From Cyclobacteriaceae bacterium (GTDB lineage Bacteria; Bacteroidota; Bacteroidia; Cytophagales; Cyclobacteriaceae), in NCBI GenBank assembly GCA_016786585.1, contig JAEUUI010000014.1, forward strand, positions 1 through 64,000: a stretch of 64,000 bases of DNA, read 5' to 3'. Below, in pieces: positions 17,178-26,657 of the stretch (the stretch's first letter is position 1; each line of letters opens with the position of its first letter). The translations under genes and the position numbers were made by a program. A model generated the notes under the pieces. That model worked only from the letters and a program-made list of their open reading frames with translations, did no database searches and was not told the origin of the DNA.

Positions 17178-17254
17178 ACCTTTGCCTTAGACTTGCAACA
17201 TAATCGGACTGCACAAACGCTGCAGCCGCAGAAGTTGAAACAAAATATTGTCAC

Positions 17255-18139
17255 ATGAAAGAGTATGTAATCACCGGATCGGTAGGCCACATCAGCAAAC
17301 CGGTTATTAAGGGCCTGGTCAAAGAAGGCAAAAATGTTAACGTTATCACCAGCAGTACCGATAAGGTTAAGGAAATTGAGTCGCTGGGCGCAAAAGCGTT
17401 AACCGGATCATTGTTTGATGCCGCATTCGTAACAAAAGCATTTGAAGGTGCAGAGGTTGTTTATACGATGGTCCCGCCCATCTGGCAAACCAGCGATTGG
17501 AAAGCCTCGCAGCTGGAGATTGTACAGAACTATGTCAACGCTTTGGCCGCGAATAAAACGGTAAAGTATATTGTTAACCTGAGCAGTGTGGGTGCACACC
17601 TTGGCAGCGGCACCGGCCCGATTGACGCGGTATCAGCGCTCGAAAAAGAACTAAACAAACTTTCGGGTGTCCATGTTAAACATCTTCGTCCGACATTCTT
17701 CTACTACAACTTCCTGTCGCAGCTCCCGATGCTGAAACATGGCGGCATCATGGGTGGAAACTATGGCGATCAGAAAATTGCCCTGGTTGACCCGAAAGAC
17801 ATTGCTGAAGCAACTCTGGAAGAGTTGCTGAAATTGAATTTTAACGGGAATTCCGTACGCTACATCTCTGGCGATGAACGTACCGGCAATGAAATAGCGG
17901 AAGTATTGGGCAATGCCATCGGTAAAAAATTTCCATGGGTTGTGTTTACTGACGAGCAGCTGCTCAAGGGTTTACAGGATGGCGGCTTGTCGCTTACGCA
18001 TGCAAGCGCATTTGTTGAAATGGGAGCAGCCCAGCGAAGCGGAAAACTTTTGGAGGATTATCAAAAGCACAAACCAGCGTTCAGCAAAACGAAACTGGAA
18101 GACTTCGCGAAAGAGTTTAAGGCAGCTTACGGGGCGTAA
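17255..18139 (+). CDS. NmrA-like NAD(P)-binding oxidoreductase
   Basis: A 294-aa atypical short-chain dehydrogenase. The N-terminal Rossmann strand and nucleotide loop read YVITGSVGHISKPV, followed by VNVITSSTDK, GSLFDAAFV and VNLSSVGAH. The typical YxxxK catalytic pair is not in its usual place, as expected for NmrA/quinone-reductase-like proteins. Family members act as NADPH sensors or reduce quinones. The divergent HxlR gene suggests induction by electrophiles or quinones (inference). Confidence 0.85.
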   Translation: MKEYVITGSVGHISKPVIKGLVKEGKNVNVITSSTDKVKEIESLGAKALTGSLFDAAFVTKAFEGAEVVYTMVPPIWQTSDWKASQLEIVQNYVNALAANKTVKYIVNLSSVGAHLGSGTGPIDAVSALEKELNKLSGVHVKHLRPTFFYYNFLSQLPMLKHGGIMGGNYGDQKIALVDPKDIAEATLEELLKLNFNGNSVRYISGDERTGNEIAEVLGNAIGKKFPWVVFTDEQLLKGLQDGGLSLTHASAFVEMGAAQRSGKLLEDYQKHKPAFSKTKLEDFAKEFKAAYGA

Positions 18140-18145
18140 TTAAAA

Positions 18146-18181
18146 ATAGCGTCAGGGATCGTTCCGGGTTTCTGACGCTAT
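18146..18181 (+). terminator. hairpin terminator after the NmrA-like gene
   Basis: A perfect 10-bp stem ATAGCGTCAG/CTGACGCTAT (arms 18146-18155 and 18172-18181) begins 6 nt after the stop codon. The following bases are AAAATTCTTT, so the U-tract is weak. Confidence 0.55.
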
Positions 18182-18238
18182 AAAATTCTTTCTAACAATC
18201 GGCTTTCCGGTTGTAGATTGTAACCTGATTTTCAAAAC

Positions 18239-18685
18239 ATGAATTCAGGACGAGCCATTGCCCTTGCCGGTATTTATTTTTTGTTCGGAGCGATTATCAC
18301 CAGTTGGTTTATTGCCCGCAAGGCATGGTTGTATGAAAGTGTCGACCTGATGATCCTGTCAGGAAGCATTGCCGGAGCCAAATGGCTTATCCAACTGGTT
18401 GCCGCGCTGGTTCTGCTGCGCGAAGCGCGCTGGACGTTCATCAAAAATATCGGGCTTGTTTGCCTTGCCGGATCTGCGGCCTTACTGATTTATTATTTTC
18501 TCCCGATCTCCTGGGGATTTGGCACACTGACGGTTTCTGTGGCGTTTTCAGTTTTGCTGATGATTGGTCTTTACTACCGTGCAGTAAAAATTTCCAACGT
18601 TTCAATCTGCTGGTTCTGGAGCTGGATTGTTTGCCTGCTGATCGCGGTATCGCTTCAGCTAACCGTTGTGTTTGATGTAATCTGA
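18239..18685 (+). CDS. small four-helix membrane protein, unknown
   Basis: A 148-aa hydrophobic protein with four predicted transmembrane segments (starting near residues 8, 43, 76 and 116) and short basic loops. I recognise no family. It stands between the NmrA-like gene and the LLM oxidoreductase gene on the same strand but with spacers of about 100 and 51 nt, so co-transcription is uncertain. Confidence 0.65.
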   Translation: MNSGRAIALAGIYFLFGAIITSWFIARKAWLYESVDLMILSGSIAGAKWLIQLVAALVLLREARWTFIKNIGLVCLAGSAALLIYYFLPISWGFGTLTVSVAFSVLLMIGLYYRAVKISNVSICWFWSWIVCLLIAVSLQLTVVFDVI

Positions 18686-18712
18686 TCCGGAACTTAACAG
18701 ATTATAAGTTTC

Positions 18713-18728
18713 GTTGTTCGTAAACAAC
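18713..18728. promoter_or_regulatory. inverted repeat before the LLM oxidoreductase gene
   Basis: GTTGTT-CGTA-AACAAC is a perfect 6-bp inverted repeat 8 nt before the ATG, starting on the last base of the -7-like box TAAGTTTCG (18705-18713). Position over the start of transcription suits a repressor site. Confidence 0.35.
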
Positions 18729-18736
18729 ATATCAAT

Positions 18737-19768
18737 ATGGAATTAGGAATATCCTCGTTTGCCGACATGTCACCCGATCCGATTACGGGTCGTAAAGTTA
18801 CTGCCGAAGAACGCATCACTCAATTATTGGAGGAGGTAAAGCTTGCCGAGCAGGTTGGGCTTGACGTGTTTGCCGTGGGCGAACATCATCGTCCCGATTA
18901 TGCTGCGTCATCTCCTGCCGTGATTTTAGGTGCGATGGCTGCCGTGACGAAAAAGATCAGGTTATCGAGTTCTGTTACCGTGCTAAGCTCCGATGATCCG
19001 GTTCGTGTGTTTCAGGATTTTGCCACAGTCGATGCCCTCTCCAGCGGCCGTTCAGAAATCATGGCCGGCCGAGGTTCGTTCACAGAATCGTTTCCGTTGT
19101 TCGGCTATAGCCTGAATGATTACGATACGTTGTTTTCCGAAAAACTTGACCTGCTGCTGAAAATCCGCGGACAGGAGAAAATCAGCTGGAAAGGAAAGCA
19201 TCGCGCTGCGATTGACAATCTCGGCATCTATCCACGACCTGTTCAAAATCCGTTGCCCGTATGGATTGCCATTGGCGGAACGCCTGAGTCCGTCCAGCGT
19301 GCAGCAACACTTAACCTCCCGATGATGCTGGCCATTATTGGTGGAACGCCCGATCGCTTCGCTCCGTATGTGAAATACTATCGCGACATTTCAAAACAAT
19401 TAGGTCATGACGCTTCAAAACTGCAAGTTGGCATTAATTCCCACGCCTACATTGCCGACACCTCGCAGCAGGCGGCCGATGAGTTTTATCCGGCTTATGC
19501 CGATGTGATGACCCGAATCGGAGGCGAACGTGGCTGGCAGCCGATGCAGCGTGCGCATTACGAAATGATGCGCGAGCCTCATGGCGCATTGTTGGTGGGC
19601 AGTCCGCAGCAGGTGATTGATAAGATTCTTTACGAATACGAACTCTTTAAACACACGCGGTTCCTGGCGCAGATTGGTGTGGGTACAATGCCGCACGATA
19701 AATTGTTGCGTGCGATTGAACTGTTCGGAACGGTAGTCGCACCAGCGGTCCGCAAGGCGATTGGCTAA
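18737..19768 (+). CDS. LLM-class flavin-dependent oxidoreductase
   Basis: A 343-aa bacterial-luciferase-like TIM-barrel protein: [10 protein letters not shown] at the first strand, [19 protein letters not shown], the [17 protein letters not shown] segment, and [16 protein letters not shown]. These match the LLM group of FMN/F420-dependent monooxygenases; in Bacteroidota FMN is likely. Substrate unknown. Its 3' end overlaps the convergent 19765-20301 gene by 4 nt. Confidence 0.9.
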   Translation: MELGISSFADMSPDPITGRKVTAEERITQLLEEVKLAEQVGLDVFAVGEHHRPDYAASSPAVILGAMAAVTKKIRLSSSVTVLSSDDPVRVFQDFATVDALSSGRSEIMAGRGSFTESFPLFGYSLNDYDTLFSEKLDLLLKIRGQEKISWKGKHRAAIDNLGIYPRPVQNPLPVWIAIGGTPESVQRAATLNLPMMLAIIGGTPDRFAPYVKYYRDISKQLGHDASKLQVGINSHAYIADTSQQAADEFYPAYADVMTRIGGERGWQPMQRAHYEMMREPHGALLVGSPQQVIDKILYEYELFKHTRFLAQIGVGTMPHDKLLRAIELFGTVVAPAVRKAIG

Positions 19769-20301
19769 GCATTAACCTTGATCTTGTCCAGCAAGCCACG
19801 AAGCTTTATAACTTTAGCCTGTATGGATGGGGTAAGTTCATACGTCAGCGCATTCAGCGTATCGTGAAGTTCGTACACAAACGTAGCCTGGCGATTCGTT
19901 AACTCATATAAACTTTGAAGGGCATGCGTCCGAATGTTTTTCTGTTCATTCGCGTTGAGCGCCATGTACGTTAACATATGCCACAGACTTTCCAGGTCCA
20001 CCGGGTTAAGCGAAATTTTTGGAAGCAGCTGGATTACATAGGATTTAATCTCTTTGTAATCCTGACTTCTCACAATGGTCAGCAATTGTTCAGCGTGAGA
20101 TTGCAGAAACTCCGGAGTGTTTTTCACTACGACCATAATCGCACGCATGGCACGCTGTGCTACGAGTTTTTCATGGTGGAATATCAATTTAAACAACTCA
20201 TCAAAGCTAGCCTGATCTTCTACCGATTCATTAATGCGTTGCTGCCGGTCGTACCGCAACTTTCTGCCTAGCAGTAGGTGCGGAAAATAATTATTCCTCA
20301 C
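19765..20301 (-). CDS. HEAT/ARM-like helical protein, unknown
   Basis: A 178-aa soluble all-helical protein. Repeated amphipathic helix pairs ([63 protein letters not shown]) resemble HEAT repeats. No catalytic motif or signal peptide is visible. Such proteins usually serve as binding scaffolds. It is a single minus-strand gene divergent from the lipoprotein gene at 20546. Confidence 0.65.
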   Translation of the reverse strand: MRNNYFPHLLLGRKLRYDRQQRINESVEDQASFDELFKLIFHHEKLVAQRAMRAIMVVVKNTPEFLQSHAEQLLTIVRSQDYKEIKSYVIQLLPKISLNPVDLESLWHMLTYMALNANEQKNIRTHALQSLYELTNRQATFVYELHDTLNALTYELTPSIQAKVIKLRGLLDKIKVNA

Positions 20302-20344
20302 AGTTCCTCCCTTTTAATCTGGGTGTAACAAATCAAATACTATA

Positions 20345-20362
20345 CCGTGACAACCCGTGACA
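20345..20362. repeat. helically phased direct repeat CCGTGACA
   Basis: CCGTGACA occurs twice, at 20345-20352 and 20355-20362, ten bases apart, in the 244-base spacer between two divergent genes. A 5-bp inverted repeat GTAGA/TCTAC follows at 20409-20424. Either may bind a regulator; nothing else is seen in the spacer. Confidence 0.35.
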
Positions 20363-20545
20363 GGGTGTCGTTTGACGATAACAATCGGAAGTTACTCCTG
20401 AGGATTACGTAGATTTTTTTCTACACGGAGCCGGAATTGCTAATATCAAAAACGCCAAAATTTCGCTCTTTTCATCGATTTCGGCTTCAGGTGCGAACTG
20501 AAGGCGCAAAATTTGTCCTGATCCGTAAAAAGTGAAGTAAAGTTT

Positions 20546-21283
20546 ATGAAGAAAGTTAATCTAAACAGTCTGGTGGCAACGGGTATCATTCTGCTATCGG
20601 CCTGTCAACCGGTTGACAATAAAAGCAACAACAAGCTGGAACGTCAGCTCGACTCGGTTAATCAGGAACTCGCGGAAACCCGACAGGAACTCATGGACTC
20701 CCAACAGGTAAAAGCCCTGCTTGATTCCATTGATGCAAGCCGCCAGGTAACAGCTGCCCCAATGAATGGAAGCAGCGATGCACAAAATAATATCAGCAGG
20801 CTTAACGATATTAATGAATACGTGAAAGATATCAATCTGAAGATGGACCAAATGGAACGCTCTATCAAATATGTTAATACCATGGCCGCTTCAATACTCG
20901 CGCTGCAGGCGGATGTTAATGCCCGGAGTGAGAAAATCGCCCGACTCGAAGCAGAAGCTAAAAAGTTGACTACTCCAACTAAAGCCAACAGCCTCGCGCT
21001 TCAGCGTAAAGACTCCACGCTGGCCGCATTTATAAAAAGCTGTCAGCAGGATATTGAAGTGCTCCAGAAAACAATGGAAGAAGTCCATGCGAAAAACAAT
21101 CTGGCTACAGCCGAAATTTATTACAAGCAAGCGGAAGTATTGGCCGGCATCATGAAGAACATGAGCTCATCGGCCAAACGAAAATTCGTACAAAAAGAAG
21201 CCCTTGAAATGTATCGGATTTCCTTCTCCCTGGGCAAGAAAGAGGCACGTCAAAAAATATCCGCTATGGAGATGCTGATGTAG
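20546..21283 (+). CDS. coiled-coil lipoprotein, unknown
   Basis: A 245-aa predicted lipoprotein: signal peptide with lipobox LLSAC (Cys about residue 20). The mature part is largely coiled coil (LERQLDSVNQELAETRQELM, then KMDQMERSIKYVNTMAASI and ARSEKIARLEAEAKKL). The C-terminal segment (YYKQAEVLAGIMKNM, ALEMYRISFSLGKKEAR) looks like a helical TPR-like unit. It may be a periplasmic or envelope scaffold. No family recognised. Confidence 0.72.
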   Translation: MKKVNLNSLVATGIILLSACQPVDNKSNNKLERQLDSVNQELAETRQELMDSQQVKALLDSIDASRQVTAAPMNGSSDAQNNISRLNDINEYVKDINLKMDQMERSIKYVNTMAASILALQADVNARSEKIARLEAEAKKLTTPTKANSLALQRKDSTLAAFIKSCQQDIEVLQKTMEEVHAKNNLATAEIYYKQAEVLAGIMKNMSSSAKRKFVQKEALEMYRISFSLGKKEARQKISAMEMLM

Positions 21284-21353
21284 TCTTGGCGCTTTCCAAT
21301 AGCCGGAGCGATTGAATATATTTGCACTATCTGTGCAATCAAGCTCTCCCGGC

Positions 21354-21734
21354 ATGAAGGTAAAAATTCTTAACGCGTTGCTGGTTGTGACCTCACTTTT
21401 CGGATATCTTGAGTGGGGCCAGACCAACAACATGTTCTTGTTTGAGGCTGAAGCAGAAATTCTGACCAAACTCATCCGCGATCCGCAATCGATCATTCAC
21501 CCGTTCACATTACTCCCGCTGCTCGGGCAAATCCTGTTGCTGACTACGCTATTTCAAAAGACTCCGGGCAAATGGCTGACATTTGTGGGGATGGCCGGTA
21601 TCGGAGTGTTGCTAACCTTCATGCTTTTAATTGGCATACTGAGCATGAATGTTAAAATTTTGGTATCAACGCTGCCATTTATGGTAACGGCATGGATGGT
21701 GATTGTTCATCACCGGAAACACCCGAAGCAGTAA
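21354..21734 (+). CDS. small membrane protein, unknown
   Basis: A 126-aa protein with four hydrophobic segments. I chose the ATG at 21354 (MKVKILNALL) because it begins a good first membrane segment; the frame is open back to 21312. No family recognised. Its last 56 nt overlap the 3' end of the convergent histidine kinase gene. Confidence 0.6.
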   Translation: MKVKILNALLVVTSLFGYLEWGQTNNMFLFEAEAEILTKLIRDPQSIIHPFTLLPLLGQILLLTTLFQKTPGKWLTFVGMAGIGVLLTFMLLIGILSMNVKILVSTLPFMVTAWMVIVHHRKHPKQ

Positions 21735-23040
21735 CGAGCGGGAGGCTGAGTGTAAAGACCGATCCTTTTCCTTCGGAAGATTGAACATGGATGGTGCCTC
21801 CGAGTTTTTCCATGGTTTCTTTAACAATGTAAAGCCCGAGGCCCGAGCCAATGGATTTTTCATGCGCCTGAAAGAACATATCGAATACGCGGGGTAACCG
21901 TTCGGATACGATACCAATGCCATTGTCGGAAAACGTGAGGTCAAGCGCAGAGTCGTGAACGCTTGCTGAGATATTCAGGTAATGCTCCTTCTTACCAGGG
22001 TCGTAATACTTAAATGCATTGGATACCAGGTTGCCGATTACCAGTTGAAGGCGCATGGGATCGGAAACAATTGACAATTCTTCGGGTATGTTTAAATTCA
22101 TCCGGACCCGTTCTGAACCGGGATAAAACTGAAGGCTTTCAATCACACTTCCGATACATTCCTTAACCTGTACGGGAGTACGAACAACTTCCATCCGGCT
22201 GTTTCGGGAATAATCGGAAATATCGGTAATAAATTTATCCAGGCTGTCCACGCGGTTCTTCATCAGGCTTACATACAGCTTGATCTCATCCAGGTCTGTT
22301 TCGCGTTCAACCAGTTGAATGAGTCCGCGCACAGAACTTAACGGTGCCCGTAAGTCATGCGAGGTACTGTACACAAATTTATCCAGCTCACTGTTGATTT
22401 TGATTAATTCCTGGTTTTGCACCACAAGCTTCTTTTCGTTATCAACCAAAATACTTTCTGAACGCTGATGGATAGCCAGCATAAAATGAATGATCGTTAC
22501 GCAGGCAATCAAACTGACTAAAAAATTAAATATCAGATTCGCAGCGATGTAGGTTTCGGTGTATGAATGGCGGGGCAAAATATCAAATGGAACAAAAACC
22601 ATTATCAAAAAACAAGCGATTGACATGACGGCAATCAACAGTGCCTTGTTGCGGCCTTCATACCCAAACACCGCATATGCCCCCACTGCGGTAGTGATGT
22701 AAAACATGTACAGCCCGGTGCTTACCTGTTCGAGGCTTGAAAAAATCATAACCGTGAGGTTTATTCCAATTCCCAACATCAGGCTGGCCACGGTATGATG
22801 ACCAATCCGGTTCAGGTACCAGCCCAGTGCAATAATTGCGGCGCACGACAACTGATATGGCCAGGTGTAGTCAATGCCAAATGTGTAATCGAACAACGCA
22901 TACAGGATAACAACAAAGAATGAAATCAGGCAGAGTTGCCCTGTTAGAAGAATTCGCTTGTGTTGTGTATAGGATAAATTATACTGATCTTCTTTTCTGA
23001 AGATGATCGCCTTGACAAGATTTGCGAAGGTTCGTGACAT
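21679..23040 (-). CDS. membrane sensor histidine kinase, six-TM
   Basis: A 453-aa kinase with six membrane segments between residues 30 and 190, similar to 6TM/7TM-type sensors with little periplasmic part. A short coiled coil (residues 195-225) leads into HisKA with H228 in STSHDLRAPLS. The HATPase has NLVSNAFKYYD, DNGIGIV and GSGLGLYIVKE. No response regulator is adjacent, so it is an orphan. On the minus strand TACTTTTCG (plus 23051-23059) sits just upstream and may be its -7 box. Confidence 0.9.
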   Translation of the reverse strand: MSRTFANLVKAIIFRKEDQYNLSYTQHKRILLTGQLCLISFFVVILYALFDYTFGIDYTWPYQLSCAAIIALGWYLNRIGHHTVASLMLGIGINLTVMIFSSLEQVSTGLYMFYITTAVGAYAVFGYEGRNKALLIAVMSIACFLIMVFVPFDILPRHSYTETYIAANLIFNFLVSLIACVTIIHFMLAIHQRSESILVDNEKKLVVQNQELIKINSELDKFVYSTSHDLRAPLSSVRGLIQLVERETDLDEIKLYVSLMKNRVDSLDKFITDISDYSRNSRMEVVRTPVQVKECIGSVIESLQFYPGSERVRMNLNIPEELSIVSDPMRLQLVIGNLVSNAFKYYDPGKKEHYLNISASVHDSALDLTFSDNGIGIVSERLPRVFDMFFQAHEKSIGSGLGLYIVKETMEKLGGTIHVQSSEGKGSVFTLSLPLVTASGVSGDEQSPSMPLP

Positions 23041-23183
23041 ACCAACAATTCGAAAAGTAAAATTTTCCTGCTTTTATTGAAAGGCTTACTCAGGTTTATT
23101 TTTTGAGTTTTGTCAATTTGAGGCTTTGAAACTGGAAGCATGGCTGCCTGAGCGACTTTTGTGTATCTTAAATGCTTAATTCT

Positions 23184-23828
23184 ATGAAGCAACTGAAAAT
23201 TAAAATCTCCGATACCATCGGGTCGGTTTCCGCTGCCGTACTGGAACCGCCTGAGATGAAAGCCCTGATTGTTCTTGCCCATGGCGCGGGTGCGGGCATG
23301 AATCATATTTTTATGACTCAGCTTTCGGACGCACTTGCGCAAAAGGGTATTGGCACGCTTCGGTATAACTTTCCCTACATGGAAAACGGCAAAAAAAGGC
23401 CGGATGTTCCGGCCATAGCCACGAAAACAATCGGGATGGTGCTGGAGAAAGCGCATTCCCTTTTTCCAACAGTAAAACTGTTCGGAGCCGGCAAATCATT
23501 CGGTGGGCGGATGACATCGCAACTTCTTTCAAAGGAACATCCTGAATACGTGCGTGGGTTGCTGTTCTATGGATTCCCGCTTCATGCAGCCGGTGATCCG
23601 GGAATTGAACGGGCAGAACATTTAAAAAGTGTTGCCGTACCGATGCTGTTTATGCAGGGTTCTCGCGATGCCCTGGCCGATCTTAAACTGATCAGGCAAG
23701 TCACAAAAAAACTTAAGAATACCACGCTTGAGGTATTCGAAGGTGCCGATCACTCCTTTAAGTCAGGGAAGAAAATTTTCATTCCCGAACTGGCGAACGC
23801 AACTGAAAAATGGATTGATAGTTTATAA
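23184..23828 (+). CDS. KANL3/Tex30-like alpha/beta hydrolase
   Basis: A 214-aa alpha/beta hydrolase of the short KANL3/TEX30 type: [11 protein letters not shown] oxyanion segment, nucleophile elbow GKSFGGR, acid in MQGSRDAL, base in GADHSF. Substrate unknown. I chose the ATG at 23184 (MKQLKIKIS); the frame opens four codons earlier. It ends 9 nt before the convergent DPP4 gene. Confidence 0.86.
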   Translation: MKQLKIKISDTIGSVSAAVLEPPEMKALIVLAHGAGAGMNHIFMTQLSDALAQKGIGTLRYNFPYMENGKKRPDVPAIATKTIGMVLEKAHSLFPTVKLFGAGKSFGGRMTSQLLSKEHPEYVRGLLFYGFPLHAAGDPGIERAEHLKSVAVPMLFMQGSRDALADLKLIRQVTKKLKNTTLEVFEGADHSFKSGKKIFIPELANATEKWIDSL

Positions 23829-23837
23829 GGTTATCGC

Positions 23838-25901
23838 TTATTTATCCAGCACAAGATGCTGAATAAAAAACTCCATCATGCGTTCGCGGTTCACCGAAGT
23901 ATGCCCCATGTCGGGACCAACCTGAACTTCAAAACTTTTGCCTGCCTTCTGCAGCGCTTCAATGAGTTGCAGCGAGTTTGACGGATGCACGTTGTTATCG
24001 GCCGTTCCGTAGTAAATCAGCAGATTGCCTTTTAAATTTTTAGCCATCGGCATCAGGCTGCCGGCTTCATATCCTTTCAGGTTATTCGACACCAGGTTCA
24101 TAAAACGCTCCGTGTAAACATTATCGTAATTCCGCCAGTCGGTAACAGCCGAGCTTGCCGATGCCGCCTGAAACACATCCGGGTACCGGAACAATAATGT
24201 TGCAGCTGTTGTACCGCCATATGAACCGCCAAAAACACCAACATGATTCTTATCAACATACGGGCGGGTATGCAATGATTTAATACCGGCTGCAAAGTCG
24301 TCCATCTCAACAATGCCAAGATTTCCATACAACACGTCCGATAATTTCTTTCCTCTTCCCCCTACGTTTCGGCCATCTACATTCACAACAAGAAATCCAT
24401 ACTCGGTTAGTACATCAGGAGTTGAAAACGTTTCGCGAACTGCATTGGTACCGGGCCCTCCATAAATACTTAACAGCACCGGATATTTTTTTGCCGGATC
24501 AAAATCAGACGGAAAATGAATCATTCCGTGCAGTTGTGTAACGCCATCCACGGAAGTGAACGTGAATACTTCAGTCTTTTTCAAGCCAAGTGATTCAAAC
24601 TTACTGAGGTCGGATTTCGCAAGTTCGGCAACAAGTTTACCGTTAGCATCCATCAACGATGTTACCGGGGGCACATCGTGTGTTTGCGAGACGTCTACAA
24701 AAAATTTATTATCCGGCGACAGAGTAATCGAGTGATCGAATGCCGGATTGGTTAACCTGACATTTTTAGTACCATCAAGTTTCACGCGATGCAGTTGCTG
24801 CTTCATGTGATTGTCGCCACTGCGCGCCATATAATATAGCACACCTTCTTTTTCATCGACCTTAACTATGCGCGATACTTCAAACGGATGTTGCGTAATC
24901 GCATTGATTAGTTTCCCCGATAAATCATACAAGTAGTAATTGTTAAAACCGCTGCGCTCAGAGGCCCAGATAAAACGTTTGCCATCTTTTAAAACAACCA
25001 TTTCAGGCGAATTGCTGGTATAGCTCGCCAGCCATTCCTCCCGAACCACGGTACGTGATTTTCCCGTAGCAGGATCAGCCGCACGGTATTCCATGATATC
25101 CTGTTTCCGGTTTGTACTGTGATATAAAAGCTCTTTGCCATCGGGTGTCCACGACATGCCATAGAGATAAGTGCCTAAGTCTCCGTCTCTGAACGGTTTT
25201 CCATTGCGCACATCAAACTGTGTAAGCTTGTGACTGTCGACATCGTACACCATCAGATCAACGGGCAGGTTATCTGCACCCACTTTCGGATACGCCTCCA
25301 CCTCAAGTGAGTCCTGCAGCTTCAACTGGTTAAGCAGCACATAATATTTCTTTATGTTCTTTTCCTGGAATTTATAAAAGGCAATTTTTTTGCTGTCGGG
25401 CGACCACCACATGGCTGTAGTCTGCCGAAGCTCTTCACCGTAAACCCACGTAGCCACACCATATTTGATTTGCGTCTGATCATTACCGTCAGACGTGATT
25501 GCCATTGCGTTACCTCCATCGGGCAGACTGATGTACATGTTACGGTCTTTTGTATATGCTTTCCATTTACCATCGGGTGATATGGCAAAGTCGTACTGCC
25601 GCCCGCGGGCCGGGCGCGCTCCCGGTGCCCTGCGTTCCGGAGCGGGCGCATCACCCATGTTAGTCAGCGTCTTTGTTTTAACCGTGTACCGGTAGAGTTT
25701 TTTATCCTGTTCATATTCGAAGTAGCTGCCATCGTCACTCCACTTGACAGTGAGTGCTCCTGTTTTAAAGGCAGTTCTCATTTGGGGAGATATTTTCTGG
25801 AAACGGTCATAGCCGGGCATCTGTCTGAGCTTGTCCTGCGCGGATGCGCTATACGCTGTGATGCAAAAGAATATTACCAGAAAAGAAATGGTGCTTTTCA
25901 T
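23838..25901 (-). CDS. dipeptidyl peptidase IV, S9B family
   Basis: A 687-aa exported serine peptidase. The signal peptide begins MKSTISFLVIFF and ends ASAQ; I chose this ATG at 25901, whereas the open frame extends 65 codons further. The middle is the DPPIV N-terminal beta-propeller (residues about 90-440). The C-terminal catalytic domain has GGSYGG with S560, D635 in GTADNNV and H667 in MGHTS. It removes Xaa-Pro/Ala dipeptides from peptide N-termini in the periplasm or at the surface. Confidence 0.95.
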   Translation of the reverse strand: MKSTISFLVIFFCITAYSASAQDKLRQMPGYDRFQKISPQMRTAFKTGALTVKWSDDGSYFEYEQDKKLYRYTVKTKTLTNMGDAPAPERRAPGARPARGRQYDFAISPDGKWKAYTKDRNMYISLPDGGNAMAITSDGNDQTQIKYGVATWVYGEELRQTTAMWWSPDSKKIAFYKFQEKNIKKYYVLLNQLKLQDSLEVEAYPKVGADNLPVDLMVYDVDSHKLTQFDVRNGKPFRDGDLGTYLYGMSWTPDGKELLYHSTNRKQDIMEYRAADPATGKSRTVVREEWLASYTSNSPEMVVLKDGKRFIWASERSGFNNYYLYDLSGKLINAITQHPFEVSRIVKVDEKEGVLYYMARSGDNHMKQQLHRVKLDGTKNVRLTNPAFDHSITLSPDNKFFVDVSQTHDVPPVTSLMDANGKLVAELAKSDLSKFESLGLKKTEVFTFTSVDGVTQLHGMIHFPSDFDPAKKYPVLLSIYGGPGTNAVRETFSTPDVLTEYGFLVVNVDGRNVGGRGKKLSDVLYGNLGIVEMDDFAAGIKSLHTRPYVDKNHVGVFGGSYGGTTAATLLFRYPDVFQAASASSAVTDWRNYDNVYTERFMNLVSNNLKGYEAGSLMPMAKNLKGNLLIYYGTADNNVHPSNSLQLIEALQKAGKSFEVQVGPDMGHTSVNRERMMEFFIQHLVLDK

Positions 25902-26113
25902 GCGACTTAGGTTTAGGTGGCTTAATGTTAGCACTTTTCGGTTTAAAAAAAAGTCGTTACTACATGTCCGGTAAGCCTTCTCAGAAACCGACATCCGGGA
26001 AACTATGCTGTTCATCAAGAAAAGCTTGCCGTGTGTCATACAATCCGGATTTATACAAATGAGTTGCGTTGATTCAGCTATAAAAAGATTCTTCAACTAA
26101 AATCAACGATGGT

Positions 26114-26578
26114 ATGAAAAATTCAACAAGAACCAGGTTCGCACTGCTCATGATTGCTGTGCTGGCCTCACCGTTAATGGCGTTTACCCTGCGGGGTGGC
26201 GATAGTTTTGAAATTTATGTTGGCAAGACGCTCGTGTTGCAACAATTCCTCCACGTGGATAAAGCTACTAAGACAGTTGATCTTTCAACCGCTGCAACGA
26301 CAGATGAAATACAGGTTACATTCAATCATTGCGGACAAACCGGCACGAACCGCAAGCTTGCAGTAAAAGACAATCAACAGGTTTTGAAAGAATGGAAGTT
26401 TGCCGACATCAAACACGGTCAATCGCCTGCCATGACTATTCCGGTAAAAGAAATCGCGGCTCTTCAAAAAGTACTGAAAGGGAAAAACGTATCACTTTTT
26501 TACTCGTCCGATTTATTGAAAGAAGGTCGCGTGCTGGCAACAATCTCATCGCACAGTGTGCAGGCCAGAGCGAAATAA
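26114..26578 (+). CDS. exported protein of unknown function
   Basis: A 154-aa protein with a signal peptide ending near LMAFT, followed by a small beta-rich domain (FEIYVGKTLVLQQ, IQVTFNHCGQTGTNRKLAVKD, TIPVKEIAALQKVLKGKNVSLFYSS). I recognise no named family; similar small exported proteins are common in Bacteroidota. It is divergent from the DPP4 gene and 79 nt before the carbonic anhydrase start on the same strand. Confidence 0.7.
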   Translation: MKNSTRTRFALLMIAVLASPLMAFTLRGGDSFEIYVGKTLVLQQFLHVDKATKTVDLSTAATTDEIQVTFNHCGQTGTNRKLAVKDNQQVLKEWKFADIKHGQSPAMTIPVKEIAALQKVLKGKNVSLFYSSDLLKEGRVLATISSHSVQARAK

Positions 26579-26657
26579 ACCATTCATAAAAGGATGTGCA
26601 TATCGTGTCGCGGTATGCATTTTCTTTTGTAGTTTAGGCTCTCATTTTTATCCGGAT

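Noticed and set aside
23838-26096. DPP4 start at 26096
   Set aside because: The extra 65 residues look non-coding and would place a typical signal peptide internally; the ATG at 25901 fits an exported enzyme.
26556-26657. Upstream extension of the carbonic anhydrase
   Set aside because: It overlaps the previous gene and adds a Cys-rich segment foreign to the family; the ATG at 26658 gives normal length.
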